From contig JAABRD010000038.1 of NCBI GenBank assembly GCA_011391085.1, forward strand, positions 1 through 48,535: a stretch of 48,535 bases of DNA, given 5' to 3'. The translations under genes and the position numbers were made by a program. Below, one piece after another: positions 24,642 to 32,900 of this stretch. Each line of letters begins with the position of its first letter. The stretch's first letter is position 1. The stretch comes from Thiotrichaceae bacterium (lineage in GTDB: Bacteria; Pseudomonadota; Gammaproteobacteria; Beggiatoales; Beggiatoaceae). The notes under the pieces are model-generated. The model was not told the origin of the DNA, searched no databases, and saw only the letters and a program-made list of their open reading frames with translations.

Positions 24642-26147
24642 TTATCCCTTCACCTCCAAATGATTCCCATTTCTCGTTATTTCATCCAGTCGCCGAATAA
24701 ACTCTTGGATAATTATGCGGTACAGTTCATCCTTGAGTACGACATCTTCAATGCCTTCGTCAATATTGGGATTGTCATTGATTTCAATGACAAACACGCC
24801 TTTGTCGGTGCATTTGATGTCCACACCATAGAGGCCATCTCCAATTAGCCGGGCCGCTTTCAGGGCCGCCTTGACGACTTCTTTGGGTGCCTTTTCAATG
24901 GGCAGTGTACAAAAACCACCTTCTGAATAGTCGCCAGAGTCGGCATCGTGTTGTACCACTTGCCAATGTTCTCCAGACATGAAGTATTGACAAGCAAAGA
25001 GAGGTTTGCGGTTGAGAATCCCAATGCGCCAATCAAAGGGAGTGTAGAGGTATTCTTGGGCCAGAATAATGTCGGAATCTTTAAACAACTGGGTCGAGAT
25101 GTCGGCCACTTCCTGTTTGTTAACCGCTTTAAAGACGCCACGGGAAAAGGAGCCGTCCGGGATTTTTAAGACCACGGGGTAGGGAATTCCATTTTCCAAT
25201 TTTTGGAGATAATTGTCTTTCTGGAGGATCAACGTTTTGGGTGCGGGAATGTCGTTAGCCTTGAGAAGTTCAGCTAGATAGACTTTATTGGTACAACGTA
25301 AAATAGAATCAGGGTCGTCAATCACTACCAGTCCTTCACTTTCCGCTTTTTTGGAAAAGCGATACGTGTGATGTTCAATGTTCGTCGTCTCGCGGATAAA
25401 CAAGGCGTCGTATTCAGCCAGACGCGAATAATCACGTTTGGTAATCAAGTCCACGTCAATTCCCAATTTCTTACCCGCATCGACAAATTTTTCCAACGCT
25501 TGCGGATTGGAAGGGGCAAATTCCTCCTTGGGATTATAGAGGATGGCTAGGTCATAGCGAGAAATGGGCCGTTTGATGTTGTTGAACCATCGTCTGCTGG
25601 TGTAACTTTCGACCGCCTTGATGAAGGAGGCATCTTGGTCATCTTTCAGGTTGTTCAGAGACAACGGTTTAATCGTTTCAATTACCCATTTTCCACCTTG
25701 GTGCCGAAATTCGACTTTCATCAAGGGACAAGCGAAGGTGGCAAAAATTTGCCGGGCAAGTTTTTGGAGGGCAGGTTTGTCGCAATATCCAAAGAGGATA
25801 GTGATTTCTATGGTTTGAATGGTGTTGGGGTCCGGGGCCTTTTCAAAACTCTGTTGCAGGAGTTGGTCAAGGCAATCAATGTCCAGGCTGTAAATGGCTT
25901 TACTACTGAGGTCACGCAACGTCCTCACGGTAGGTATCACCTTGTGATGACGTGCTTCGGCGAGTAACGAACAGTAGTAACCTCGACTGAGGTAGCGGTA
26001 ACCTCGGCTGAGGTTAATGACTTTGGCATTTTTGAGTTCAAAATATTCTGGTTGGGCCAAGTAATCTTTGGCCGTGACAACCTGCATATTGGGGTAGGTC
26101 GGTTTCCAATCGGCGGTGTTTTCAACAATGATCAGGTGTGTGGACAT
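24642..26147 (-). CDS. RimK-family ATP-grasp ligase with RimK-like N-terminal domain
   Basis: 501 residues. The N-terminal 150 or so residues (NTADWKP, VINLSRGYRYLSRGYYCSLL) match the RLAN domain found ahead of some RimK-type ligases. The C-terminal half (about 280-490) is ATP-grasp: VVLKIPDGSFSRGVF, ILAQEYLYTPFDWRIG, DGLYGVDIK and VIEINDNPNID. Such enzymes join an amino acid to a carboxyl group of a protein, peptide or small molecule; the substrate of this branch is not known to me. AAGGATACC precedes the ATG. It is transcribed toward tyrS but separated from it by three repeats. Confidence 0.88.
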   Translation of the reverse strand: MSTHLIIVENTADWKPTYPNMQVVTAKDYLAQPEYFELKNAKVINLSRGYRYLSRGYYCSLLAEARHHKVIPTVRTLRDLSSKAIYSLDIDCLDQLLQQSFEKAPDPNTIQTIEITILFGYCDKPALQKLARQIFATFACPLMKVEFRHQGGKWVIETIKPLSLNNLKDDQDASFIKAVESYTSRRWFNNIKRPISRYDLAILYNPKEEFAPSNPQALEKFVDAGKKLGIDVDLITKRDYSRLAEYDALFIRETTNIEHHTYRFSKKAESEGLVVIDDPDSILRCTNKVYLAELLKANDIPAPKTLILQKDNYLQKLENGIPYPVVLKIPDGSFSRGVFKAVNKQEVADISTQLFKDSDIILAQEYLYTPFDWRIGILNRKPLFACQYFMSGEHWQVVQHDADSGDYSEGGFCTLPIEKAPKEVVKAALKAARLIGDGLYGVDIKCTDKGVFVIEINDNPNIDEGIEDVVLKDELYRIIIQEFIRRLDEITRNGNHLEVKG

Positions 26148-26487
26148 GGTATCCTTATAACAGTGGAGGAACTGGTATGTTGACGTTGATGAGTGAGTCG
26201 GTTATCATAGTAATATTTATTAGGTATTAGACCATTTTGGAAGCAAGGAATGGTAACCTGTTGATAGTGATACTAAACTTGACAGGTCTCAAAGACCTGT
26301 CAGGTTTGGAACATGATTTGCCATTCCTAACGTCAGATTCAAAGTATTGATTTATCGACAGGTCTGATAAGCGTGTCGACATCAAAATGAAAAATGTCAT
26401 TGGGTAATTATTTTAACTTTATGAACTTGCAAACTCAAGTTTGCGAGTTATCTCTTTCAACTTTTTAGTTTTCCTGGAGATTTTGAC
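26148..26487. other. Intergenic region with hairpins
   Basis: Divergent gap between the RimK-family gene and the SemiSWEET gene. It holds a palindrome at about 26275-26307 (TTGACAGGTCT/AGACCTGTCAGG; the same stem recurs at 28297-28325) and a hairpin at about 26422-26449 (AACTTGCAAACT/AGTTTGCGAGTT). No gene is seen. Confidence 0.6.
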
Positions 26488-26742
26488 ATGACTTACATTG
26501 AAGCTATCGGTTTAGCCGCGGCCCTGTTAACTACCGCTTCTTTTGTTCCACAGGCTTATAAAGTGTATCAAACCCAAAAAACGGAGGACTTGTCATTGGG
26601 AATGTTTCTGTTATTTGCACTGGGTGTTTTCCTGTGGTTTATTTATGGTCTTTTGCTAAAATCTTTGCCTATTATTTTAGCAAATTTTATTACGTTGTTG
26701 TTAACTTCTTATATTTTATTTATGAAAATCAAGCATGGATAA
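26488..26742 (+). CDS. SemiSWEET (MtN3/PQ-loop) sugar transporter
   Basis: 84 residues forming one three-helix bundle, the bacterial half-size SWEET that works as a dimer to carry sugars down a gradient across the inner membrane. The PQ motif is in TASFVPQAYKVYQTQKTEDL, followed by SLGMFLLFALGVFLWFIYGL and a third helix ANFITLLLTSYILF. Length and order are exactly those of the family. GGAG lies 8 bases before the ATG. Stands alone; substrate not deducible. Confidence 0.93.
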   Translation: MTYIEAIGLAAALLTTASFVPQAYKVYQTQKTEDLSLGMFLLFALGVFLWFIYGLLLKSLPIILANFITLLLTSYILFMKIKHG

Positions 26743-27256
26743 AATTATAGTGGATAGTGGATGAAATTATAGTGGATAGTGGATAGCGGATAGTGGATAG
26801 TGAAAAAAATCCAGGCTGGACTAGAGGCTTCAGCCGGAAATCGTGGCACGTCACCGGCTAAAGCCTCAATGCCATTAAGTTAAGGAATCTCCAGCCAAAG
26901 TAGGGTGGATTAAGCGAAGCGTATCCACCTGAGTTTCGAAAATGGTGGATACGCTTCGCTTAATCCACCCTACCTTTTTTCCCCATCCACTATAGAAAAA
27001 ATTTAAAGTTACACAAGTTTAGATGTTGTACCTTGAATCGTTTTAAGGTTCTCCTGTAAAAATATGTTATCTCTAATACGCAAATGCTATGCCATTATAC
27101 TATGCAAAATATTAAACCACGCAATAGCATACTAAGTTTCCCAAACGTCTGAGCACCGCCTAATGAAAAACCCTTGACACTTGCGCCTAACTAAAGTATA
27201 AACCTGAGAGTCCTAATCTTCAGATTTGGCAATCAACCACCTGCGGAGAATATAAC
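26743..27256. other. Repeat-rich gene-free stretch
   Basis: Contains TGGATAGTGGA-type microsatellite (26746-26803, also at 41921-41960), one direct 20-mer (26818-26837) paired with an inverted partial copy (26854-26868), and a long palindrome at 26900-26973. The final 280 bases show no recognisable feature. Confidence 0.75.
26900..26979 (+). terminator. Long family D-type palindrome with T tail
   Basis: GTAGGGTGGATTAAGCGAAG and its complement form a roughly 31-bp stem, followed by CTTTTTT. It resembles a strong terminator, though 158 bases from the SemiSWEET stop codon, and belongs to elements ending GTAGGGTGG/CCACCCTAC. Confidence 0.6.
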
Positions 27257-27874
27257 ATGGCCTTTAGTGAATTTAAAACGATTAAGCACGTTCTTCAACA
27301 ATATCCACTGAAAATCCGAAGAACTAATTTTTTGCCCGCGGTACAACTGGAACTCCCAGAATGGTTTCAAGAAAACCTCTCTTTCTCATTGGAACGGCAA
27401 TGTCCGCTTCCCAGTGAAGCCTTCTTTTGTGAAAGTTTGATTTTCCCCTTTCTACAACAAGCCTGGAAACCTCATAGAAAACTGATGCTGTGGTCTCATC
27501 AATCACTCGTCTATGACAACCAATTGTTTGGCGAACCGGATTATTTTATCTCGGCGTGGCGTGATGAAGTGATAACTGATTTGGTAAGCACCCCATTGTT
27601 AGCCGTGACGGAAGCGAAACGACAAGATTTTGACAGTGGGTGGGGACAATGTTTAGCCGCAATGATTGCCTGTCAAAAAATTAATCAGAACGACCAGTTG
27701 ACGGTGTATGGCATTGTGTCCACGGGGATTACTTGGGAATTTGGTAAGTTGGAAACCAATATTTTTACCAAACATCTGCTATCCTATTCCATTTCAGACC
27801 CTCCCAAAATCTTTGGCCTCTTGGACTATCTGTTTACCGCGTGTGAACAGCAGATTCAAGAGAGTAGTTCCTAA
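27257..27874 (+). CDS. Hypothetical protein, PD-(D/E)XK nuclease-like core
   Basis: 205 residues. I do not recognise a named family. The middle reads GEPDYFIS, about 26 residues on, TPLLAVTEAKRQDFDSGWGQ. An acidic PD followed by a strand with E-x-K and a downstream Q is the layout of PD-(D/E)XK nucleases and of several cyanobacterial hypotheticals, so a restriction-like fold is plausible but unproven. GGAGA precedes the ATG. No signal peptide or membrane segment. A repeat element begins 40 bases after its stop codon. Confidence 0.7.
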   Translation: MAFSEFKTIKHVLQQYPLKIRRTNFLPAVQLELPEWFQENLSFSLERQCPLPSEAFFCESLIFPFLQQAWKPHRKLMLWSHQSLVYDNQLFGEPDYFISAWRDEVITDLVSTPLLAVTEAKRQDFDSGWGQCLAAMIACQKINQNDQLTVYGIVSTGITWEFGKLETNIFTKHLLSYSISDPPKIFGLLDYLFTACEQQIQESSS

Positions 27875-27913
27875 AAAGCAGGTAGGGTGCGTCCCATGCA
27901 CCATTCTGAATTT

Positions 27914-28043
27914 GGTAGTGATGCAATCTGGGTGATGTAGGGGCAACCCTTGTGGTTGCCCGTGGGGAGGTGAGACTCGCTATCTGTCGCGGGCAACCAC
28001 AAGGGTTGCCCCTACAGAAAACCACCCACATTGCATCACTACC
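27914..28043. mobile_element. Family A ends around a different core
   Basis: GGTAGTGATGCAATCTGGGT at the left and CACCCACATTGCATCACTAC at the right are the same as in the fold-back elements. The core is instead a palindrome of GTAGGGGCAACCCTTGTGGT and its complement. 130 bp, non-coding. Confidence 0.85.
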
Positions 28044-28219
28044 CTGAATTTGAAACTGTTAAGGAAGAGGAAGATGCCTTGAAAGAGATTTTGCAGGCAA
28101 TTATTTTGCAGGGTTTGTCCCATACCGATTTCTTTGCCAAAGCCGTTTTTCACGGTGGTTCTTGCCTGCGTATAGTCTATCACTTACCACGTTTTTCAGA
28201 AGATTTAGATTTTATGCAA
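28044..28219 (+). pseudogene. AbiEii-like nucleotidyltransferase remnant
   Basis: Reads EEEDALKEILQAIILQGL, then AVFHGGSCLRIVYHLPRFSEDLDFMQ. The HGGSCLR...RFSEDLDF pattern is the N-terminal signature of AbiEii/AbiGii toxins (usually FKGGTALR...RFSEDLDF; about 200-300 residues). Only about 58 residues remain. A family A element lies directly before it and another TIR element (28265-28357) shortly after, and no AbiEi antitoxin is seen. Confidence 0.75.
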
Positions 28220-28264
28220 AGACTAAGTTGTTCTGGTAATCAACTCACTAGCTTAGAACCATTG

Positions 28265-28357
28265 GGTAGTGATGCACAAGGTAGTGGTTTAAACCTGACA
28301 GGTCTCGAAGACCTGTCAGGTTTGGTAACAGTCATCACTACCTTGTGCATCACTACC
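28265..28357. mobile_element. Short TIR element with CTGACAGGTCT core
   Basis: Perfect inverted ends GGTAGTGATGCACAAGGTAG around a palindrome ACCTGACAGGTCT/AGACCTGTCAGGT. 93 bp. The first nine bases equal the family A end, and the core matches the hairpin near 26275-26307. Confidence 0.8.
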
Positions 28358-28467
28358 GTTTCTTCACTAACTTATCCCTAATACCATCACCGTTTCTTGT
28401 TTCTATTCGGTCGAGTGGGAACGAGGAAATTGGAGTACGTACCAACTACCAAAAAGGGTTTAACAAC

Positions 28468-28716
28468 ATGCCAGAAATAGCCAGATTTTACGGAATCGTC
28501 ATCAAATTATTTTTTGGAGACCATCCACCGCCACATTTCCATGCCGTCTATGGAGAGTACAATGCCTTATTCAGCATTGAACCTTTGAAACTAATCGAAG
28601 GGGATTTACCAGAACGCGCCAAGAAAATCGTTCTGGAATGGGCGAACCTGTATCAAACAGACCTCCTGCAAATGTGGAATACTCAACAATTGCATAAACT
28701 TCCACCACTGAAGTAA
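28468..28716 (+). CDS. DUF4160 protein (putative toxin-antitoxin partner)
   Basis: 82 residues, typical DUF4160: MPEIARFYGIVIKLFF, DHPPPHFHA and a C-terminal WNTQQLHKLPPL-type end. The HPPPHFH motif is the family's mark. I chose the internal ATG at 28468, with AAGGG upstream; the frame is open further up but unrelated in sequence. Separated by 7 bases from a DUF2442 gene, a pairing that recurs widely and is often listed as a putative toxin-antitoxin module. First gene of a four-gene cluster ending in hicB. Confidence 0.88.
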   Translation: MPEIARFYGIVIKLFFGDHPPPHFHAVYGEYNALFSIEPLKLIEGDLPERAKKIVLEWANLYQTDLLQMWNTQQLHKLPPLK

Positions 28717-28723
28717 ATCCATT

Positions 28724-29020
28724 ATGAGACCACCAACCATCAAGTCTATCCAAGCCCTGGAGAATTATCAATTGTTAGTAGAATTTGCCAACCACGAGTA
28801 TCGCCTCTATGACCTCACGCCACGGTTAAGTACCGAGGTATTTGCCCCCTTGCAAAACCCGGTCTTCTTCCAGAGTGTCAAGGTGGATACTGGTGGCTAT
28901 GCGGCCGTCTGGAATGAAGAGATTGATTTAAGTGAACATGAACTGTGGATTCATGGCCAACCGTGGGCTTCTGCCAACGTTCCTATCGGTCAGCTACGGT
29001 TTAAAGGAGGAAGGGGATGA
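28724..29020 (+). CDS. DUF2442 protein
   Basis: 98 residues. Family features are LLVEFANHEYRLYDL, a VKVDTGGYAAVWNEEIDLS strand pair, and C-terminal LW...G. Usual partner of DUF4160. Its stop codon overlaps the start of the hicA frame (ATGA), which suggests one transcript for all four genes. Confidence 0.88.
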   Translation: MRPPTIKSIQALENYQLLVEFANHEYRLYDLTPRLSTEVFAPLQNPVFFQSVKVDTGGYAAVWNEEIDLSEHELWIHGQPWASANVPIGQLRFKGGRG

Positions 29021-29250
29021 GTAAACTTAACAAAATGCTTGACCAGATGCGTCGTAATCCTCAGGATTGGCGCATTGAACAACTTAAAACCGTGGCGTCG
29101 GCGTATGGGGTGGATTATCGTTAACCTGGTACCAGTCACGTCACCTTCCGTCATCCTAATGGGGCCAAATTGACCGTGCCGGCCCATCGTCCCATTAAAG
29201 CTATCTACATTACCAAATTCTTGCGCCTGCTAGAAGGTCAAGGGGAATAA
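29017..29250 (+). pseudogene. hicA: hicA toxin gene with an in-frame stop
   Basis: Translation gives MSKLNKMLDQMRRNPQDWRI, then YGVDYR, a TAA at 29122-29124, then PGTSHVTFRHPNGAKLTVPA and HRPIKAIYITKFLRLLEGQ. The two halves together are a full HicA (77 codons) with the SHVTFRHP active-site histidine in the second half. One C-to-T change (CAA or CGA to TAA/TGA type) would explain the stop. Without readthrough the toxin is dead. Overlaps DUF2442 and lies 2 bases before hicB. Confidence 0.88.
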
Positions 29251-29252
29251 AC

Positions 29253-29612
29253 ATGAATCTAACTCACCTCAAACACGATTATCCGTATGAAATTCGCCCG
29301 CTGACTGCTACCGAAGGAGGTGGCTGGTTAATCAGTTTCCCAGATTTACCAGGCTGTGTAGCCGATGGTCTAACCCCTGAAGAAGCCATCCATAATGGCC
29401 AAGATGCCTTACGCAGTTGGATATTGACCGCCCAAGCATTTGGAGACCCCGTGCCGGCCCCCAGCGAGATTCCAAGCGTCATGGTTCATCTCCCCCTACC
29501 TACCAACTTACCTGGTAAATTGACTGGATTAGCACAACGGGAAGGAATGAGTGTGGAAACTTTAATAACAGCTTTGTTAGTAGAAGGTTTGGCCAGACGG
29601 TTATCGGTTTAA
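29253..29612 (+). CDS. hicB: HicB family antitoxin
   Basis: 119 residues. The HicB fold is clear: GGWLISFPDLPGCVADGLTP, EEAIHNGQDALRSWI, then PAPSEIP. The C-terminal half (MSVETLITALLVEGLARRL) looks like a ribbon-helix-helix or similar DNA-binding tail. HicB neutralises HicA and represses the operon. Here it is intact while hicA carries a stop codon, so it may persist as an orphan antitoxin or regulator. Confidence 0.9.
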   Translation: MNLTHLKHDYPYEIRPLTATEGGGWLISFPDLPGCVADGLTPEEAIHNGQDALRSWILTAQAFGDPVPAPSEIPSVMVHLPLPTNLPGKLTGLAQREGMSVETLITALLVEGLARRLSV

Positions 29613-29654
29613 CGGGGTAGTTTAGGCAGGCAAAGACACACTTACTCACCCCAC

Positions 29655-29709
29655 TCTGATTCTGACTATCTTGGTCAAAGGTTTGGCTAGTAAGTTGGAG
29701 GTTATTATG
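29655..29709 (+). pseudogene. Possible hicB C-terminal remnant
   Basis: Reads LILTILVKGLASKLEV, similar to ETLITALLVEGLARRLSV at the end of the adjacent hicB. A decayed duplicate is one explanation. The match is short. Confidence 0.35.
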
Positions 29710-29807
29710 AACACACCAATTGCCAACCCTTGTTGACCTATAAGGCGGTCATTTCCGAAACTGGCTTCCTGTCATGGAACAGACGCGCAACCTTACCTAT
29801 AGCTGTC

Positions 29808-29930
29808 TTAAGTACTGAAGCATGAATTTTCTGATATAATAAGGTGTCTTTAGGAACAAGCCCCGGACTGGAGTCCAAACCTTTAGATTTGGGAACGGGG
29901 CACATGTCCAAATCTGAAGATTTGGACTCC
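29808..29930. repeat. Half of a family B end, then a GGAGTCCAAA hairpin
   Basis: AGTACTGAAGCATGAATTTT at about 29811 resembles a family B end without its partner. At 29870-29930 GGAGTCCAAACC... and ...GATTTGGACTCC form an interrupted inverted repeat. The hairpin lies 33 bases before the next start codon. Confidence 0.6.
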
Positions 29931-29962
29931 ACTCTACTTTAACCCTATAAAGAACTATCACC

Positions 29963-32900
29963 ATGAACTATCCTTACCAAATTACCATCGTCGATTCCCA
30001 ACGTCTCCAGAACTCTAACGAGGACATCCAGTTTGGGCACTACTTTGTCTTTAGACAGGTACAGAACAAACCACAAGGGCGTTTAGCCCGTCTGTATTCG
30101 GGCAAACGTCACCAGGAAGTCTTACCGTTAGTCAATGAATCCGTCTTGATGGTAGGCGAGGAGGTGATGGTGACACTCCTGCCGCGCCCGCTGGAACAGG
30201 TCACTTGCCTGGTCAGCAACCGTGATTTATACCGCGCCGAACGTGACCCCGTCCACTTGTTTATCGCAGTGCCGAAGCCACCTGCGGACTTACGTTTGCA
30301 AGTGACTTGGAATGGTACTTCGTTCTGTCATCGCGTCGTGACGTTGCAAGAAAGCGTGGCTATCGAGACGTTTGCCCTCTTGTTGCCAGGTCATTATACC
30401 GCACAATTAACCAGCGGGACCCAACGTCTCGGTCTGCCCGTCAACTTCACCGTGGCGGAATACCAGTTAGCCCCCTTGACGGGACGCTTGGTCAGTCACC
30501 AGTTAGACCGCGACTCGCAAGACTTATGGTTTGAACTGGCGGTGGACAGTTACCAACAGCCGTTTGCCGAAAAACTTATCGTGGAGTTGATAGAAGAAGG
30601 TAAAGCGATTGCCCGTATCGGGTTATTACCTGTCACCGCAGGTCAGTATACCGGCGGCTTACCTCTCAGTGGAGAGAAAGCCTTGCGTCTCCGTCTGATA
30701 GCGGCGGAAGACCCGGATAAGATAGCCGAAGTGGTGATTCCTGGCAGTCGCAAGCAGGAACGGCAAGTCTCGGTTATCAGCGAATTGGGGCAAGAATTTC
30801 TCTTTGCCATGATGCCCGAAGCGCAAGCCATCCCGTTGCGGGGTGGCTATTTAACCAAAGGTGAAGAATTTTTCGCCTCGCCGTTGCTAGTGGAGGAGAT
30901 AGTGACCAACCACCGTCTGCTTCAAGTGAAGGACAACGTGGAAGCCTTGGCGTTGGTGAATCTGGACTTGATTACGGGGGACTATAGCACTCAACTCATT
31001 GGTAATGTTTCGGCCGGTACCACCATCAAGGTCGCCAGTACAGGCACCATGAGTATGACTTTTGCCGGTGGTTTTGTCGATGGGGAACCCTTTGAAGCCT
31101 ATACCACGTTTATCCAACCGACGCATTTTAACTTGTCGCTGGACGCCCCAAGGACGCTGAAACCACGAGATAATCTGGTCATTCGCTTGGGGTGTGAAGG
31201 GGTGTCAGAGACGGTGCCCGTATTAGTGTGTGTGCGAGATGCCCGGTTAACCGCTACGGAGATGCCCGCCGTTAGTCTAGGTGCCTCGGCGAAACGTAAT
31301 ATCGATGCGGCTATTGCTGATATGAATGAGTGGTCATTCGTAGGATGGCAGGAATTGGCACCTCCTCCACCTCCCCCACCTTCGCGACGAGGAGTAACAC
31401 TAGCCCGGTTACTGGTTGCACACGAACTTTTAAAACCCGAAGAAGCCAAAGAAGCCTTTGACCAATCCGTCAAGGACCGCGTTCCTTTTGTCTCCTATGT
31501 GGTCAAACAAAAACTCGTCAACAGCCGCGATGTTGCCATTACCGTTGCCGAAGAATTTGACGTGCCCCTGGTAGATATTGAGAGTATCGACCTGGATTCC
31601 GATACCATAAAAAAGATAAGTGAACTTCTGATAAGAAAACATAATGCCCTGCCTATTTTTGAACGCGGCAAACGTCTCTTTGTAGCCGTCTCTGACCCTA
31701 CGAATCTGTCGGCCCTGGATGAAATCAAGTTTCACACCAACATGAACATCGAATTTGTAATGGTGGAAGAAGATAAATTAGCTAAAGTCATTGAACGGGC
31801 ACTGGAAGTCTTTGATACTAGCATGTACGATTTGTCAGATGACGATGACTCGGAGTGTGTGAAACCCGCACCGCCTCAAACCTGCACCGAATTTCCAGAA
31901 ATGCTCTTCTATGGTCTAGTGCCCGTGACTGGGACAGCCCATGACCTCGTGCTACCCGTAGGCGAGGCATTAACCACTTGGGTGGTGGAAACGTTCGCGT
32001 TACGCCACGGGGATTGGGCGCAAGCACGTACCACCGTCGTGGTTGACCAACCAGTACGTATTGATTTAGAAGTGCCACCGGCGGTCTATCCTCAAGATAA
32101 CGTGGTGGGCCGGTTACATGTCGTTACCTCTTCGGGTACCGCACGTCTCCGTTTGCACTGTGACGGACAACCGGTCGAGTTGCGTAGTGGTCAATTGACT
32201 TTGTGCAATCCCGATTCTATCGTGACACCTGCGGAATTGGAGTTTTCGGTCACTCCAGGCCATTACCAGGCAACCGTAGAAGACCTCCACACCCATGACA
32301 CGGATAGTATCGAAACCACCGTGCAGGAACCGACCAAAGTCAAGTCTTATCGGAAAGCCTTGCACTTATTGCAAAGCGGTGAAACCGTTACCTTAGACTC
32401 GGCCAAGGCGGTGACGTTGCGCCTCCTCCCCACCTTGGATACGCCTTTCAAGGCTTTGATAACCGCCACCGCTGATTATGGTCACCTGTGTTGTGAACAA
32501 ACCGCCGCCAAAATTTTAGCGGCTACGTTCATGTATCTCACCGCCTCTGAAGACCCGCCACGTCGTCAGGCTGAACAGATTATTATCATGGGCATTGCGC
32601 GTGAACAAAAGATGTTTCGTCCAGGACGCGGGTTCATCATGTATCCAGATGGGGATTACTTCAGCGAACATTACAGCAAGTATGCCGTGTTCTATTTGTG
32701 GCGCCTACAACCACTGGAAGCACTGTCAGACCTCTCGTCAAGTTTACGTCAAGCGGTACAGGAAGGACTGGTCATGGCTAATCAAGTTGCCGTCGTCCAT
32801 CAGTTGCAACGTATTCCAGACCGCATTGTCCGGATTGAAGACGCTTACACGTTGGCCACTCTCCAGAAGATGCCAGAAGCGATTTACCAGTTTATCGACA

